Below, one piece after another: positions 48,801 to 60,029 of a stretch of DNA of 64,000 bases. The position numbers and the translations under genes are program-made. Position 1 is the first letter of the stretch. Each line of letters starts with the position of its first letter. This DNA is from Charina bottae (Eukaryota > Chordata > Lepidosauria > Squamata > Charinaidae), in the NCBI GenBank assembly GCA_023362775.1, contig JALMGJ010000008.1, forward strand, positions 16,714,001-16,778,000, written 5' to 3'. The notes below the pieces were generated by a model. The model worked only from the letters and a program-made list of their open reading frames with translations, made no database searches and was not told the DNA's origin.

Positions 48801-51800
48801 TGCATTTCTTTCTTTTTATTTTTAAGTTGGAGCAGGACGTTTTCTGCATTAGTGCACTCAGCATATTTTTAAGCAGTTCACTGGACTGTTTGTAATTTCC
48901 TGTGCTGTCCTTTTCTTGTCCATGTTATATACTGTATCTGGATATACATACATACATCAACACTTGGAAGTATCCAGGTGAAAAGTGGAAAATATAATGT
49001 CCTTTAAAGATTATTTCAGCAAAGAAGAAGGAAAAGCAACTACTATTGCTTCTACAAGCATTATGATGCTTCTTTATTATTGCCTATGGCAAGTCTTTTC
49101 CTTTTTACCTGAATCTTGAAGCAGTATGAATTGGTTCCATATTTCAAAGTGGAAAATCAAATAATACCACTTCTAAATCTCAATTTGAATTGGATCCAAT
49201 TTGTGTAGGCTATTAGGTTATGATTAGGTTTAAGGTGAGGCCCATCCCTGACTTGTTGGATAATAGTACCATCTGATTTGCAATGTCATTTCACATCTTC
49301 TAGGAGATATGCATTCAGGCAAAGTGAGCACATTTTTTGTTGCTTTGTTTGTTCGTTTTTACCTCTACCCTGGATTGCTACCATTTATAGATAGCTTTCC
49401 CGTGCTCCACTATTTGTGCCATCTTTAACACTGTCTCTTGTATATCATAAATATATGCAACCATGCATGTTTTTATGGTGTATCTTGACATTTCCAATTA
49501 CATTTTGGAGAGCCTTGAGTACAGCATTTCTCAGTCACCCACATAAATTTCCTTAGGTCCTACAGAGTACTCTACATGATTTATTTACTTAGTGGCTAGC
49601 TCTGGTTATACTATCAAATCCAAGCCATGAGATTCTACTGATTATTTTGTATAAATTTATGTGTAGAGTTGGTATACTTAAATGGAAAGCAAAGGCAAGG
49701 TCAAATTAGTAGTTTTGTTTTGCATCTTTAAGATTAGGGAATATAAAGACTTAGATTCCTTCTATTCTTATTCTTTTTGTAATACTGTGTACCTTATTAG
49801 GCTACTAAAGAAAGAATAATTGGGCATAATCTAGTATACAGTTCAATTTTTTTTTCTAACTGCCAAAATGCAAACAAGAAACAAACTTCATGGATATATC
49901 CACCAAGAAGAAAGCACACTTCTCAAGATAGTTTGTCTGTTCCACACACATCTGCTTTCGGTCCTCACAATATGAAGTTTTCCACCATCACTGTTCATTT
50001 TTTCCAAAAGTGGACACTTTTGATTTCATTGACTCTTGCAGAGTTGAGAATCATTTCTACTGTTCTGGATGGGTAGATGTGTTAAAAATATCTCTCTTTT
50101 TTGCACTGAAGATGTTGCCTAGTCTGGCAATGAAACATCTGCAAGAAAACAACAAGGCTCAGAGAGCACCAAGGACTCCACAATATCTCTTTGGTTGATG
50201 CTTGCCTTCCATGTGCAGAGCCTCAAATGATGGTACAGGCCTCTACCTAATTCACTACTCTTTCTTGGCAGATGTCTCCAATACACACTATTCCTGTTGA
50301 GAGGCACTTTTTCTCCTTGTGTCTTCCTTCATTGTCCTCTGCTCTTGAACACTTCTTGTGCACTTAGAAGCTGGTTTCTGGTAGCACTCAAGGAGAGCTT
50401 ACTGTGCGTGCTCTTCACCTTCTTGAGGAGTGTTAAAGAAAAAAAATGTGGGCCTTCAGTCCTAACATTTTCTCCTCCAGCAAGGAGACAACCTTGCACT
50501 TGTAAGTGATATAATTTATATGTTCTTCAGGTAAGAAGACAAACATAACACACATTTGTCAGGTCACCACCCTTGTTTCCTTGGGAGCCATCCTTCAGGC
50601 AAGATCAGGGTTTGACTTTTCATCCACTTCTCATAATAAAATTCCCTGTTCCATTTTGTCCTGCTGTATGTTCTGTTTGGACAGAATCTCTCAGTTCCCT
50701 GACCTCTTTCTGAAAAATGCTGATTGAGATTCAGATGCTAGCTGTGGAATGTGTTCCATCCCCTAACTCAATAAGTCAGACCCAGTTGTAAGCTGCTCTG
50801 GCTCAGACTATACCCACAGCAAACATCCCATCTCAGCCAGAAAATCATTAATTCCCAGTCAGCCAAACAACTTTCCCCAAAGTCAGGAAATCAGCTGTCT
50901 TGCAAAACTCTTTTGTTTCTTACTGTTCTTCTGTTTGCTCATTCTGATCACAAACTCCAATTATATCACCTGTAGCTGTATTTGTCTCAGTATTTTCAAA
51001 AGTCAACTTATGCATGTTGGGACAGGATAATCAGCAAGGCCAAAAGCCTTAATTCTCTAGATGCTTCAAATCTTTCCATATTTCTGTTCAGAAGGCACAT
51101 GATACAGTGGTTTTGCTACATACATCACCTCAGAAAGATGAAAAAATGACTATTCCCATTCAGTTCAGGATGTAGCTCTGTCCATCCTTTAGGAAATCCA
51201 TCACACATCACAAGAAAGATTACATACTGTTGCCATTAAACTTTTTCAGAAAAATGAGAAAATTATTATAATATGACACTAGCATTCTCTTATGTCCTGA
51301 AAACATGTGTGGAGGTATGGTATGTATGTATGTAAAAAATGTATGACAGAAATATTAAAACTCAAGTATTAAAACATCAAGGGAGGGAGGGAATATATTT
51401 CAGTATGTCTGAATAAAATTGTCTTTTTTTGCTGGCAGAAAGGTAACATAACTTGAAGTTGCCTACATTCCACACACTTAGAGCAAGATCCAAGAAAATC
51501 ATCTCTTGTGATCCTGAAAGTTTTTCCAGCCATAGTGGAACAATGCAAACTCATATGGAGAATGTAATATTTCACATGGTCTTATTCCAAGCTTTGCTTC
51601 ATTAATCAGCATTCTGAATTGTTATCCCAAATTGATTAATTAAGATGTTATGATAATAGAATTTTAAATTTCTTATTATTTGTCCAAGGTTCCAATCTGC
51701 CACACCATTCTTTACCAAATTGTCTATGCATTTTTCTTCACTTTTCTTTTCTCTTTATTGAAGAAAACAAAGCAAGAACGTGTCAATGGAATCAGTAAAC

Positions 51801-53355
51801 TGATTAGTTTCCTCTGATATGACTGAGTGGGTGGAATTTGTAATCCTACACAGCACTAGACTTGGATTAAAGATAATCTTTTGAAGATTATTTGACCATG
51901 TCAATTAACTTTTTTGTATTCCCACTAAGTTTCCCTGCCCCCAACCCTCAAGTGACCCAGCTAAGTTTGTTGTGGGAATGGATCCAATGTAACTAAGAAA
52001 TATGTCATTATTGCCAGATTTCACATATTTCAGAAATAGCTGCAATTAATACAGTAGCCTTATCTGTATTAGTATACTTTGGGCTACTTTCAAAATCTGG
52101 GTATCCAAGTATACACAGAATCCATAAATGTGTCCAGGATGCAAACCTTAGTTTTAAAAGGCTGTGTAATCCCATCCTACCAAAATTGAATCCTGATTCC
52201 CATATGGTTCTGATCAGATTCTGATAGAAATCTGGATTCTGGGTTTACCTCTGAATTTTTAAAAAATCTTATTTAAATCTGTCTTCTCAAACACGTGTAT
52301 TGATTTCAACTCAAAGAACTAAATCAGAACAAGAGTTAGAATATAATTTGTACATCATTTCCTCTAATTGTGCCATTGTGACATTTAAAAATGGTGCTCA
52401 TTGTCTACATTTGAAAGAGTTGTCAGCTCTTTGGTTTGGCACCCTTATGGAAGGTGGAAAGATAAATAGAAATATGCTAAGTAATAAAATATGACATTTT
52501 GTTAAATTAATTACAATATATTTAATTATTTTAATTTAAATAAAATACCTTAATTCTTATATTTTGTTATATGAGTATTTGTAGAAAAGTGCAGAAAGAT
52601 CAAGCTGATATCATGGTTTTACTAACTGTTGTCCCTTCCTCATTTTTTCTACTTTTCTCCACTGCCTGGTTTTGATCATTTGTATTATCTTGCTATGCTT
52701 CCTGCTATAAAATTTGCCAGTTCTCCCATTTTTCAACAATGACATTGGCTTCTTTCCCTCCCAAAAATCTAGACACTTGCTGTATTTCTATTTTCAGCTC
52801 CTGTGATCACTACATTTTTCAATTATCATTCAAATTTAGATAGACTGCTGTGAAAACAGCTGCTTTTCAAGTCTGCCTTTAATTCTACCCAAGTGGTCCA
52901 ATTGCACTGCATGTAAACTGGCTTAGCCTGTGGAGTGTTCTGCCTGTCGATCAAGTTAGTTAAGATGGAATCTTCCATGAGGTAGCTGCACTGCTATTTT
53001 AACTTACAATTGAACTTCTGATCTAATGTGAAGTCAAGAAAAACAATTTTGAGGGCATAAGGATTGGGTCATTTTATTTATTAGGCTACTGGACTTGGAA
53101 AGAAATTTGTCTACAATGTGATTTGGGCTGCAGGCATATAACACTTCCGATATTGTGCTGACTTTTCTTTCTAAAGACAGCAACTATTTATGCTGCTGAT
53201 TAAGCTAAAAACTCCAGCACATTCTGCACAATTGGGGGACAATAGTTCAGTGGGCTTGTAAAACTGAATTCCAAGTCAGCTACAGCAGTATTTCTGAAAC
53301 TGGAGGGGGAAAAGGGTTGATTCTGTGAAAAAAATTCCACAAGTGTTGTAAAGAT
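48801..53355. other. no gene recognised
   Basis: About 4.5 kb of AT-rich sequence. Frames at 50010, 50297, 51369 and 52300 are short and carry no recognisable motif. Confidence 0.4.
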
Positions 53356-53356
53356 T

Positions 53357-53845
53357 TTTTTTAAGTGATATTTATACCCCGCCTATCCCCTCCCTAGTGG
53401 AGGACTCTAGGCGGCTTACAATCATATATATACAGTTCAATTATACACCAAATTTCAAATATACAAATGCACCGTGCGTGAAGGGAGAGGGGTAAGGGAA
53501 CCTACTCTATTAGGCTCTGGACTACAATTCCCAGGATGCCTCGAGCTGGCTGCTGACATCCTGTAGCTGTCAGTTCCAGGTCCGTCGTCACCACTGGCAT
53601 TTGATCTTCCTCCGATCCTCCGAACCTCTCCTCCGGCGGAGCCGACTTCCCAACAGGACGCCAGCAAATTAGCCCACTTTAAGGTGGTACCCATTTATCT
53701 ACTTGCAAAGCTTTCGAACTGCTGGGTTGACAGGAGCTAGGACTTAGCGACGAGAGCTCACCTCGCCGCGCAGGGTTCGAACTGCTGACCTTCTGATCGG
53801 CAGCCTACAGCTCAGCTGTTTAACCTGCTGAGCCATCCGCATCCC
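53357..53845 (-). mobile_element. tRNA-head / L2-tail SINE, copy 1 (about 490 bp)
   Basis: On the minus strand it starts GGGATGCGGATGGCTCAGCA with a tRNA-like A box, has a B box in GCAGTTCGAACCCTGC, then AACCCAGCAGTTCGAAAGC and a unique region of about 280 bp. It ends with GCCGCCTAGAGTCCTCC and GGATAGGCGGGGTATAAATA, an L2-like 3' end. The copy at 57730 shares all parts, so this is a true family. The long unique middle is unusual for a SINE. Confidence 0.85.
53521..53539 (+). promoter_or_regulatory. ZNF143/THAP11-type motif inside the SINE
   Basis: ACTACAATTCCCAGGATGC matches the ACTACAATTCCCAGAATGC-type site bound by ZNF143 and THAP11 at vertebrate promoters, with one difference. It lies antisense to the SINE. 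Confidence 0.7.
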
Positions 53846-54301
53846 AAAGATGATAAGAATCCAGCCATACTCCACTCCTCTCATTTCTGCATTCATTACT
53901 TTTTTGTTTTTGTTTACAATTCAGATGTTTTCATTCCAGATGCAAGTTAATGAGTTCTTCACAAAAGATAGGTTGGTGAATCTTTGATCCACAATCTTTT
54001 TCTTGAACAGTTCACTTTTAGAATTATATTAATAATGCATATCAACATATATTTTGTATAAATATTTATGAAGCTGTCAGGGTTCCAGTTAGAATCCTGC
54101 CATGTACTTTCGCAGATATGTTTCAGCCTGACCTTGGATGGGAGGGGGAGCGCATTCCAAGAGCGTGCCAGACTATTGGAGCCTGTTTTGCAGATCATCA
54201 AGGTCGTCCACCTGCATGAGTTGGAGGGGGCTTGAACAGAGTGGGAAAGTAACGGACAATGAGATCATGGGGCAAGGATGCTGGCACAAGGGGGGGGGAC
54301 T
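53846..54301. other. no clear gene; possible LTR-like start at 54076
   Basis: TGTCAGGGTTCCAG at 54076 resembles the start of the copia LTR, but the following bases do not match it. A 71-codon frame at 54138-54353 has no known motif. Confidence 0.3.
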
Positions 54302-54655
54302 TGTAAGGGTTTTACCATGGAGTAAATTTGGCTGGATGAATATGGAGATGTAATAGCACACAGCTGAGCTGTGGATGACTCAGGATAACTCATGGTAATT
54401 GGACCACACCTGTAGGGTGTGGCAGCAGAGCAACTCCCATTTTACTGCATATAAGCAGAAGCAATTTGTACTGTTTGTTGGGGCTGATGGTTGGAGTTAT
54501 ATCTGGTTAGCATTGTAAGTAGAGTGGTTACTAGTGTTACTTATATGTATATAGTGTACAGTAAAGTGTGTACAGTTTTGCTACAACCTGTGGACTGTCT
54601 TTCTTTGCTATACTCATGAGGTGCGCAACTGCACAATATATGCTGCACCCTGACA
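54302..54655 (+). mobile_element. 5' LTR of the copia element
   Basis: 354 bp from TGTAAGGGTTTTACC to ACCCTGACA. The 3' LTR starts TGTCAGGGT, so the consensus ends TGTCAGGGT...ACCCTGACA are inverted, as expected, with one change here. A TATAAG box is at 54450-54455. Confidence 0.75.
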
Positions 54656-54669
54656 GGTTATAGGCCCAG
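54656..54669 (+). promoter_or_regulatory. copia primer-binding site (half initiator-Met tRNA)
   Basis: GGTTATAGGCCCAG follows the LTR directly and is complementary, with one mismatch, to the anticodon stem-loop of initiator tRNA-Met (CTGGGCCCATAACC). Priming by a half tRNA at this site is a known copia feature. Confidence 0.75.
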
Positions 54670-54790
54670 GAACAGCGGTTGGCGTTGCTGAGTGAGTACC
54701 TGCTGAAGACTGTTTGCTGCTGAGGACTGTTTGCTGGTGAAGGCAAAATTGTTGTAAGTGCAAGCAGAAGCAGGAGTGCAAGTTAAAGAC

Positions 54791-56707
54791 ATGGAGGCAG
54801 AGTCAGCATGTGCCGTGATCGGTGGACTCCCTCTTACTCGTCTTAATGAGCAGAACTACATGTCGTGGTGCTTCAAGATGGAGATGTATCTGAGATGTGA
54901 GAATCTCTGGGAAGCTGTAAGTAACCCACCAGAGCAACCAGATGACAGACAAGTGAGGGCTGAGGAAAAAGCCCAGGCCAGTATTATTTATATACAGAGT
55001 ACTGTATTAAATAACACTCCATATTATATGCTATATAACAAGAAACCATGTTTAACACATGTGAAAACATTTGGTTGTGGAGCATGGGTACATATCCCAA
55101 AGGCTCAGAGAAGAAAGGGCCAACCCAAAGCAACAAAGTTAACCTTTATTGGTTATCAACCAGGTTCAAAATCATATAGATTTTTAGGTAAATATGGTAG
55201 GATTGTTATATCCAGATCTGCTCAATTTGGAGAACAGGGGAATTGGCAACGTGTGCATGCAAATTCAGAAATATTGTTGCCTACAACCACTGAGGAAGTA
55301 GATAGTGAGCCAAATATAAAGAAACGTAGCTCAGAAGCCTCAGATGGGGAAACCAGTCAGGTTATTCCAAAGGTAGAAGCAGAGGAGGGGAAAAGTTCAG
55401 AAACATTCATTCCACGAAGGTCAGAGAGGACAACAAAGAACAAGCCACCAGAGAGATTTACCATAGGGATGGTTAGGGTTAACCTAGTTAACAATGAACC
55501 AAAATCATGTAAAGAGGTACTGCAGTTACCTAATAAGGAAAAAGAAAAATGGTTGGAAGCTATGAACGTTGAGATGGCTGCTATGCAGCAACATCAGGTG
55601 TTTACCTCTACAACTTTACCTAATGACCAGAAAGCTATAGGATGTAGATGGGTCTACAAACGTAAAGTGTTAATTTCTGGAAAACTCCAATATAAAGCAA
55701 GACTTGTAGCACGAGGGTTTACTCAGCAGAGGGATAGAGATTATGATGAAACGTATGCACCAACAGTAAAGGCAGAAAGCATACGGGTAGCATTGAAAAT
55801 AGCTGCAATAAAAGGGTATGTGGTGACTCACTTTGATATAACCACAGCATATCTCAATGCAAAGCTACAGGAGACTATATATATGGAAGAAGCTCCCGGA
55901 TATGAGAGCGAACCAGGTAGAGTATACAGACTGAATAGAGCAATATACGGTTTAAAACAATCGGCTCGTAACTGGAATATGTGTTTAGATAATGTTGTGA
56001 AACAGATGGGATATAGAAGATGTATAGCAGATTCTTTTGTATATATGAAACAGATTGGACATGAACAGATAATATTGTTAATGTTTGTAGATAATCTTTG
56101 TTTGATAGCGCCATCTAGAGAACACATACAAGACTTCACAGCTGATATGGATAAGAAATTCCAGCTGAAGAATCTTGGGGAGATTAGCAATTATCTGGGT
56201 GTTGAGGTTGGTAAAAAACAAAATGGAGATTTTGTACTCACACAAAAGAAGAAAATCCAAAAGCTTCTAGATGACTATAACATGGTGGATTGTAAAGCAG
56301 CAAAAACACCTATGTTGGAAAAATTCCAGACAACTGTAGAAGGGGCAGAATTTGAGAGGCCAGAGGTTTACAGATCTGTCATAGGTAGTTTATTGTATAT
56401 CGCAAATTGGTCCAGGCCTGATATTGCTCATGCTGTAAATGTGCTAAGTAGAGCAGTCACTCAGCCTATGCAGGGACACTGGCAGGCTGTAAAGCGAATA
56501 TTAAGATATTTAAAAGGGACCATAAATGCAGGTATTACATTAACAGCAACAGGGACATGGAATGAGATAACATGCTTTGTGGATAGTGATTGGGCAGGTG
56601 ATGTCACTGACAGGAAATCCACATCTGGTATGGTTATAAAAAAGACTGAAAGACTGAAAGACAGCAAACGAGATGTAAACATGTTGATATTCTATATTGT
56701 AATGTAA
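54791..56707 (+). CDS. fused Gag/integrase-end/reverse transcriptase/RNase H polyprotein of copia element
   Basis: The most likely start is the Met at 54791 (MEAESACAVIGG), rather than 54758. Residues about 1-60 (counted from 54791) are the Gag N-terminus (LTRLNEQNYMSWCFKMEMYL). At about 54990 the text jumps to the integrase end (NNTPYYMLYNKKPCLTHVKT, FGCGAWVHIP), removing Gag C-terminus, protease and integrase core without breaking the frame. RT follows: CRWVYKRK, YKARLVARGFTQ, DETYAPTVK, THFDITTAYLNA, YGLKQSARNWN and the catalytic region LLMFVDNLCLIA, where YVDD has become FVDN. RNase H has SRPDIAHAVNVLSR and FVDSDWAGDVTDRKSTSG. Loss of the second catalytic Asp makes RT probably inactive. 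The frame ends after a shift at about 56640. Confidence 0.85.
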   Translation: MEAESACAVIGGLPLTRLNEQNYMSWCFKMEMYLRCENLWEAVSNPPEQPDDRQVRAEEKAQASIIYIQSTVLNNTPYYMLYNKKPCLTHVKTFGCGAWVHIPKAQRRKGQPKATKLTFIGYQPGSKSYRFLGKYGRIVISRSAQFGEQGNWQRVHANSEILLPTTTEEVDSEPNIKKRSSEASDGETSQVIPKVEAEEGKSSETFIPRRSERTTKNKPPERFTIGMVRVNLVNNEPKSCKEVLQLPNKEKEKWLEAMNVEMAAMQQHQVFTSTTLPNDQKAIGCRWVYKRKVLISGKLQYKARLVARGFTQQRDRDYDETYAPTVKAESIRVALKIAAIKGYVVTHFDITTAYLNAKLQETIYMEEAPGYESEPGRVYRLNRAIYGLKQSARNWNMCLDNVVKQMGYRRCIADSFVYMKQIGHEQIILLMFVDNLCLIAPSREHIQDFTADMDKKFQLKNLGEISNYLGVEVGKKQNGDFVLTQKKKIQKLLDDYNMVDCKAAKTPMLEKFQTTVEGAEFERPEVYRSVIGSLLYIANWSRPDIAHAVNVLSRAVTQPMQGHWQAVKRILRYLKGTINAGITLTATGTWNEITCFVDSDWAGDVTDRKSTSGMVIKKTERLKDSKRDVNMLIFYIVM

Positions 56708-56860
56708 GACAAGCTGTTAAACAGGGATTGATAACACTGTTGTATTGCATGTCAGAGGACAATATTGCAGATATCATGACCAAACCTTTGGGGACACATA
56801 ACCATTGGAAGGTGGTACATTCACTGGGCATGATAGGATTCCATATTCAGACAGGAAATG
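56700..56860 (+). pseudogene. C-terminal end of copia Pol, out of frame
   Basis: In another frame this reads RQAVKQGLITLLYCMSEDNI, then ADIMTKPLGTHNHWKVVHSL, the conserved ADIxTK end of copia RNase H. A frameshift or small deletion between about 56640 and 56700 separates it from the main frame. Confidence 0.8.
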
Positions 56861-56899
56861 TGGAGGGGTGTCAGGGTTTTACCCTGGAGCATTGAAGTC

Positions 56900-57125
56900 A
56901 GGGTCATCACAGAAAGACCTGAATCCCATTGTATGTCAATTTTACACAAGGATAGTCCTGCAACCTCAGACAATCCTTTGTTTGTGAATTGATACTGCAG
57001 CAGACTATCGCTCTGCATCTCAGAAAACCAAATCATGGAAGATTTGAATGTGGAATCTTCAGAGGCTGGTGAGGAGCAACCTAGTACTTCTCAGAAACCA
57101 GAAACAAGCTTGATGGATGAGAAAG
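56900..57125. other. unassigned sequence between copia and L2
   Basis: No match to the 5' LTR and no L2 text. A short open stretch from ATG at 57035 runs in frame into the L2 RT, giving a 127-codon chimeric frame. The first 40 residues have no family I recognise. Confidence 0.4.
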
Positions 57126-57149
57126 CAATACCACTGGAGCCCAAAGGGA

Positions 57150-57722
57150 TGAGGTATCATCAGTATGCTGATGATACTCAATTATACATCTCTATCCCGG
57201 GTAACTTAAGTGATGCTGTGACCACCCTCTCTCAGTGCCTGGAGGCTGTTGGGTTCTGGATGGGGAACAACAGGCTTCAGCTGAACCCTGGTAAGACGGA
57301 GTGGCTGTGGGTTAGGGGCTCCCAGGCATCCTGGAATTTACCATCTTTGGCTCTGGATGGGGTTGCACTGCCCCAGACAGTTCCCATGTGGAACCTGGGG
57401 GTTCTCCTGGACTCATGACTCCTGCTCGAAGAGCAGGTGGCAGTCGTGGCCAGGGGAGCATTTGCACAGCTTTGTGTTGTGCACCATCCATGCCCCTTCT
57501 TGGATCGGGAGTCCCTCTGGTCATTCACTCATGCCCTAGTCATCTCCCGTATAGACTATTGCAATGTGCTCTACATGGGGCTACCTTTGAAGAGTATCCG
57601 GAAGCTATACCTGGTTCAGAGTGTGGCCGCAAGAGCAGTCTTAGGAGCCCCAAGGAGGACACACATAACACCGTTGCTATGTGAGCTGCATTGGGTGCCA
57701 GTTTGCTTCCAGGTCCAATTCC
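57150..57722 (+). pseudogene. L2 ORF2 fragment, upstream of SINE
   Basis: YADD box in YHQYADDTQLY, NRLQLNPGKTEWLWV, a TGA after LLDS, then LLLEEQVAVVARGAFAQL and DYCNVLYMGLPLKSIRK, close by eye to the copy at 1169-2278. Confidence 0.8.
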
Positions 57723-57726
57723 ACGC

Positions 57727-58255
57727 CAAGGGGTGCAGTAGCTCAGCGGGTTAAACCACTGAGCTGTTAGTCTGCCGACCATAAGGTCGGCAGTCCGAAT
57801 CCGCGTGGCGAGGTGAGCTCTCGTCACTAGCCCCAGCTTCTGCCAACCCAGCAATTCGAAAGCTAAGACAAGTAGATAAATGGGTACCACTCACGTGGGG
57901 CAATATGCTGGCGTCCTGTCAGGGAGTCGCCCTCAGAACTGAAGTCGAAGATCTGGAGAAGCCCGTGGATGTCGGCTGAACGGCGGCAGAGGATGACGGA
58001 TCCCAAATTAACAACTTCCAGGACGTCAGCAGCCGGCTCCGAAAGCAAAGCATTCTGGGGCTTGTAGTTCCGATGCCTGGAAAAGAAGAGTCGGTTCCCT
58101 CACCCCCTCCCTAATTGCGCGGTGCACTGTAATATATATATGGATGTATAATTAAATATGTAATGATGTTGTAAGCCGCCTAGAGTCCTCTATTAGGGAG
58201 GGGATAGGCGGGGTATAAATAAGATAAATAAATAAGATAAATAAATAAATAAATT
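57727..58255 (+). mobile_element. tRNA-head / L2-tail SINE, copy 2 (about 530 bp)
   Basis: Begins GGGGTGCAGTAGCTCAGCGG with a tRNA-like head, B box in GCAGTCCGAATCC, AACCCAGCAATTCGAAAGC, a long unique middle, then GCCGCCTAGAGTCCTC and GGGGATAGGCGGGGTATAAA and an (ATAA)n tail. It is inserted in an L2 LINE, the type whose 3' end it shares. The target duplication is short or unclear. Confidence 0.85.
58050..58068 (-). promoter_or_regulatory. ZNF143/THAP11-type motif inside the SINE
   Basis: On the minus strand ACTACAAGCCCCAGAATGC matches the same site as at 53521, with the differences at other positions. It is again antisense to the SINE. Confidence 0.65.
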
Positions 58256-58575
58256 CAAGGTGTTGGTTATTACCTTTAAAGCCCTACATGGCATGGGTCC
58301 AGGTTACCTGAGGGACTGCCTCACCCCCATCACATCGACCTGTCCCACCCAGTCAGGTAGAGAAGGCATGTTATGGACCCTGACCATGAGGGATTGTCAA
58401 TTGGCAAGGTCCAGGAGGCAGGCCTTCTCTGCTGTGGCACCCGCCCTTTGGAATAAGTTACACCCAGAGGTAATGCAGGCCCCCACTCTCCCTGCCTTCC
58501 AGAAGGGGGTTAAGACCTGGTTGTGCCATCTAGCTTGGGTAGCAAGTCAGTCATGGGGGTGGTTGGCACCTTGAA
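58256..58575 (+). pseudogene. L2 ORF2 C-terminus, downstream of SINE
   Basis: KVLVITFKALHGMGPGYLRD, FSAVAPALWNKLHPEV and SWGWLAP plus stop give the natural C-terminus of the L2 ORF2. Confidence 0.8.
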
Positions 58576-58790
58576 GATGCCAATGATAAGATCGAGATTC
58601 GCCATCTTGAATTTTATATTTTATATTTTGTACTTTTATATTTATTTATATTTATATTGCATTGTTTTAATTATGTGTTTTAATGATGTGTTATTCTCTT
58701 ATTTTTAATTGTCTATAAACCGCCCAGAGTCGTTGTAATACAAGATGGGCGGTAAAGAAGTATGACAAATAAATAAATACATAAATAATC

Positions 58791-60029
58791 CAGTGATGCT
58801 AGGTGCTATTATTTAGGTGCTATTATTCAAAGATGGAGAACATAATTATATTTTTACATGGAAATACCTTGATTGCTTAAGCTCCCATTGTAACTCAACT
58901 ACAAAAAACATGCAAACACAGCCTTTCCATTGGGAAGGAAGTTGATGATATTATATCCATGGCCACAATTGACAGTGCAAAGCATTTCTCTGCTAATTCA
59001 AATATGCAAAAATAGCATCTGGTACAATTTTTCCTTGATTATACCATTTCAGTTTTCAAGAAATCAGATATTTGAATATACCCCAGAACAAAATATAGAA
59101 GTGCATGCATCCAAATTTATACTACAACTCTTATTGTGCTCTGCAGAAAGACTGAGGTCATTGATAAGTTGAACTACTACTACAGATTATTTTAGAAGAA
59201 TGAGACAAAGAATTACTAAAATAGGATTCTCAAACAATGAGATAGTCCACACTTGGTTCATGAGCATAACCTAGTGCCCTCCAGATATATTAGAGCTCTA
59301 GTCTTACTACATTATTACAAGGATAAGTACAAAGATCACAACTCAACTCAAAGTGGTCTGCTAGTTACTAACACATTTGCACAGTTCATAACAGCTTGGG
59401 ATAAACAGATGACCTCCTAAAGTCTCACAGAGTAAGTACCATGGAGTCTACGAAACATCTCCCAGCACCATCTTTTGGAGATGGTCAGCCCAGTATGAGA
59501 GGAACCACTTCAAGGCTGTTCCATGGACACACCTTGGACAACCTCTCCAGAATAATACCATGATTAGTGCTAACAAAATCACTGAGAGGCCGAAGATAAT
59601 CTACAGAGTTGCACTACCTAGTCTTTCTCCCAGAAAATATGATCCAGCAGGTCAAACAAGACTATTTCAATGCCAACGCAGGCAATGAATCATGCACATA
59701 AAATCCCTGGGAAAATGTAAACTATGAAATCAATAGAACAATTGATTAAATTTGATAAATGTCAGCCTTGTAGCTTGAGAATAGGTGTCTATATTTAGAA
59801 ACACTATATTTATTGCATTTTCCACTGTCTACTACTCTGTAATTCAACCTGATATATGTATGTTTATAAGAATAAGTTTTTTCTTTGGGCTTGATTCTAT
59901 TATTGATCTTATTTACTGTAATTTTGGAATATTTTTCACTGATTGCTAGACATATCCTATGAGAATATTACACAGTACTTTAGGTTTCCTTTTTTACAAA
60001 GTCACTATTTACACTTTTAGTAACTGGAC
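58791..60029. other. no gene recognised
   Basis: AT-rich sequence without recognisable coding or repeat text. Confidence 0.4.

Larger units (their letters stand above)
54302..56900 (+). mobile_element. internally deleted Ty1/copia retrotransposon
   Basis: Order: 5' LTR, primer-binding site, fused Gag-Pol frame, polypurine tract GAAATGTGGAGGGG (56855-56868), and a 3' LTR start at 56869. Only about 25-30 bp of the 3' LTR match the 5' LTR, so the right LTR is truncated or replaced. Protease and the integrase core are deleted. No target duplication is visible because the right end is lost. Confidence 0.85.
57126..58790 (+). mobile_element. L2-type LINE 3' part, split by a tRNA/L2-tail SINE
   Basis: The first part (57126-57725) reads MRYHQYADDTQLYISIPGNL through HWVPVCFQVQF; the second (58256-58575) resumes KVLVITFKALHGMGPGYLRD to GWLAP. 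It ends with a 3' UTR containing AACCGCCCAGAGTCG and GATGGGCGG and an (AAAT)n tail to 58790. The break lies exactly where the 1169-2278 copy reads VQFKVLVITF. One stop follows LGVLLDS at 57417-57419. Confidence 0.85.

Noticed and set aside
54076..54301. TGTCAGGGTT start resembling a copia LTR
   Set aside because: Only the first ten bases match; the LTR with correct end and primer site starts at 54302.
57035..57418. 127-codon frame beginning MEDLNVESSEAGEE
   Set aside because: Chimera of unassigned sequence and the L2 RT region; no sign of an independent gene.
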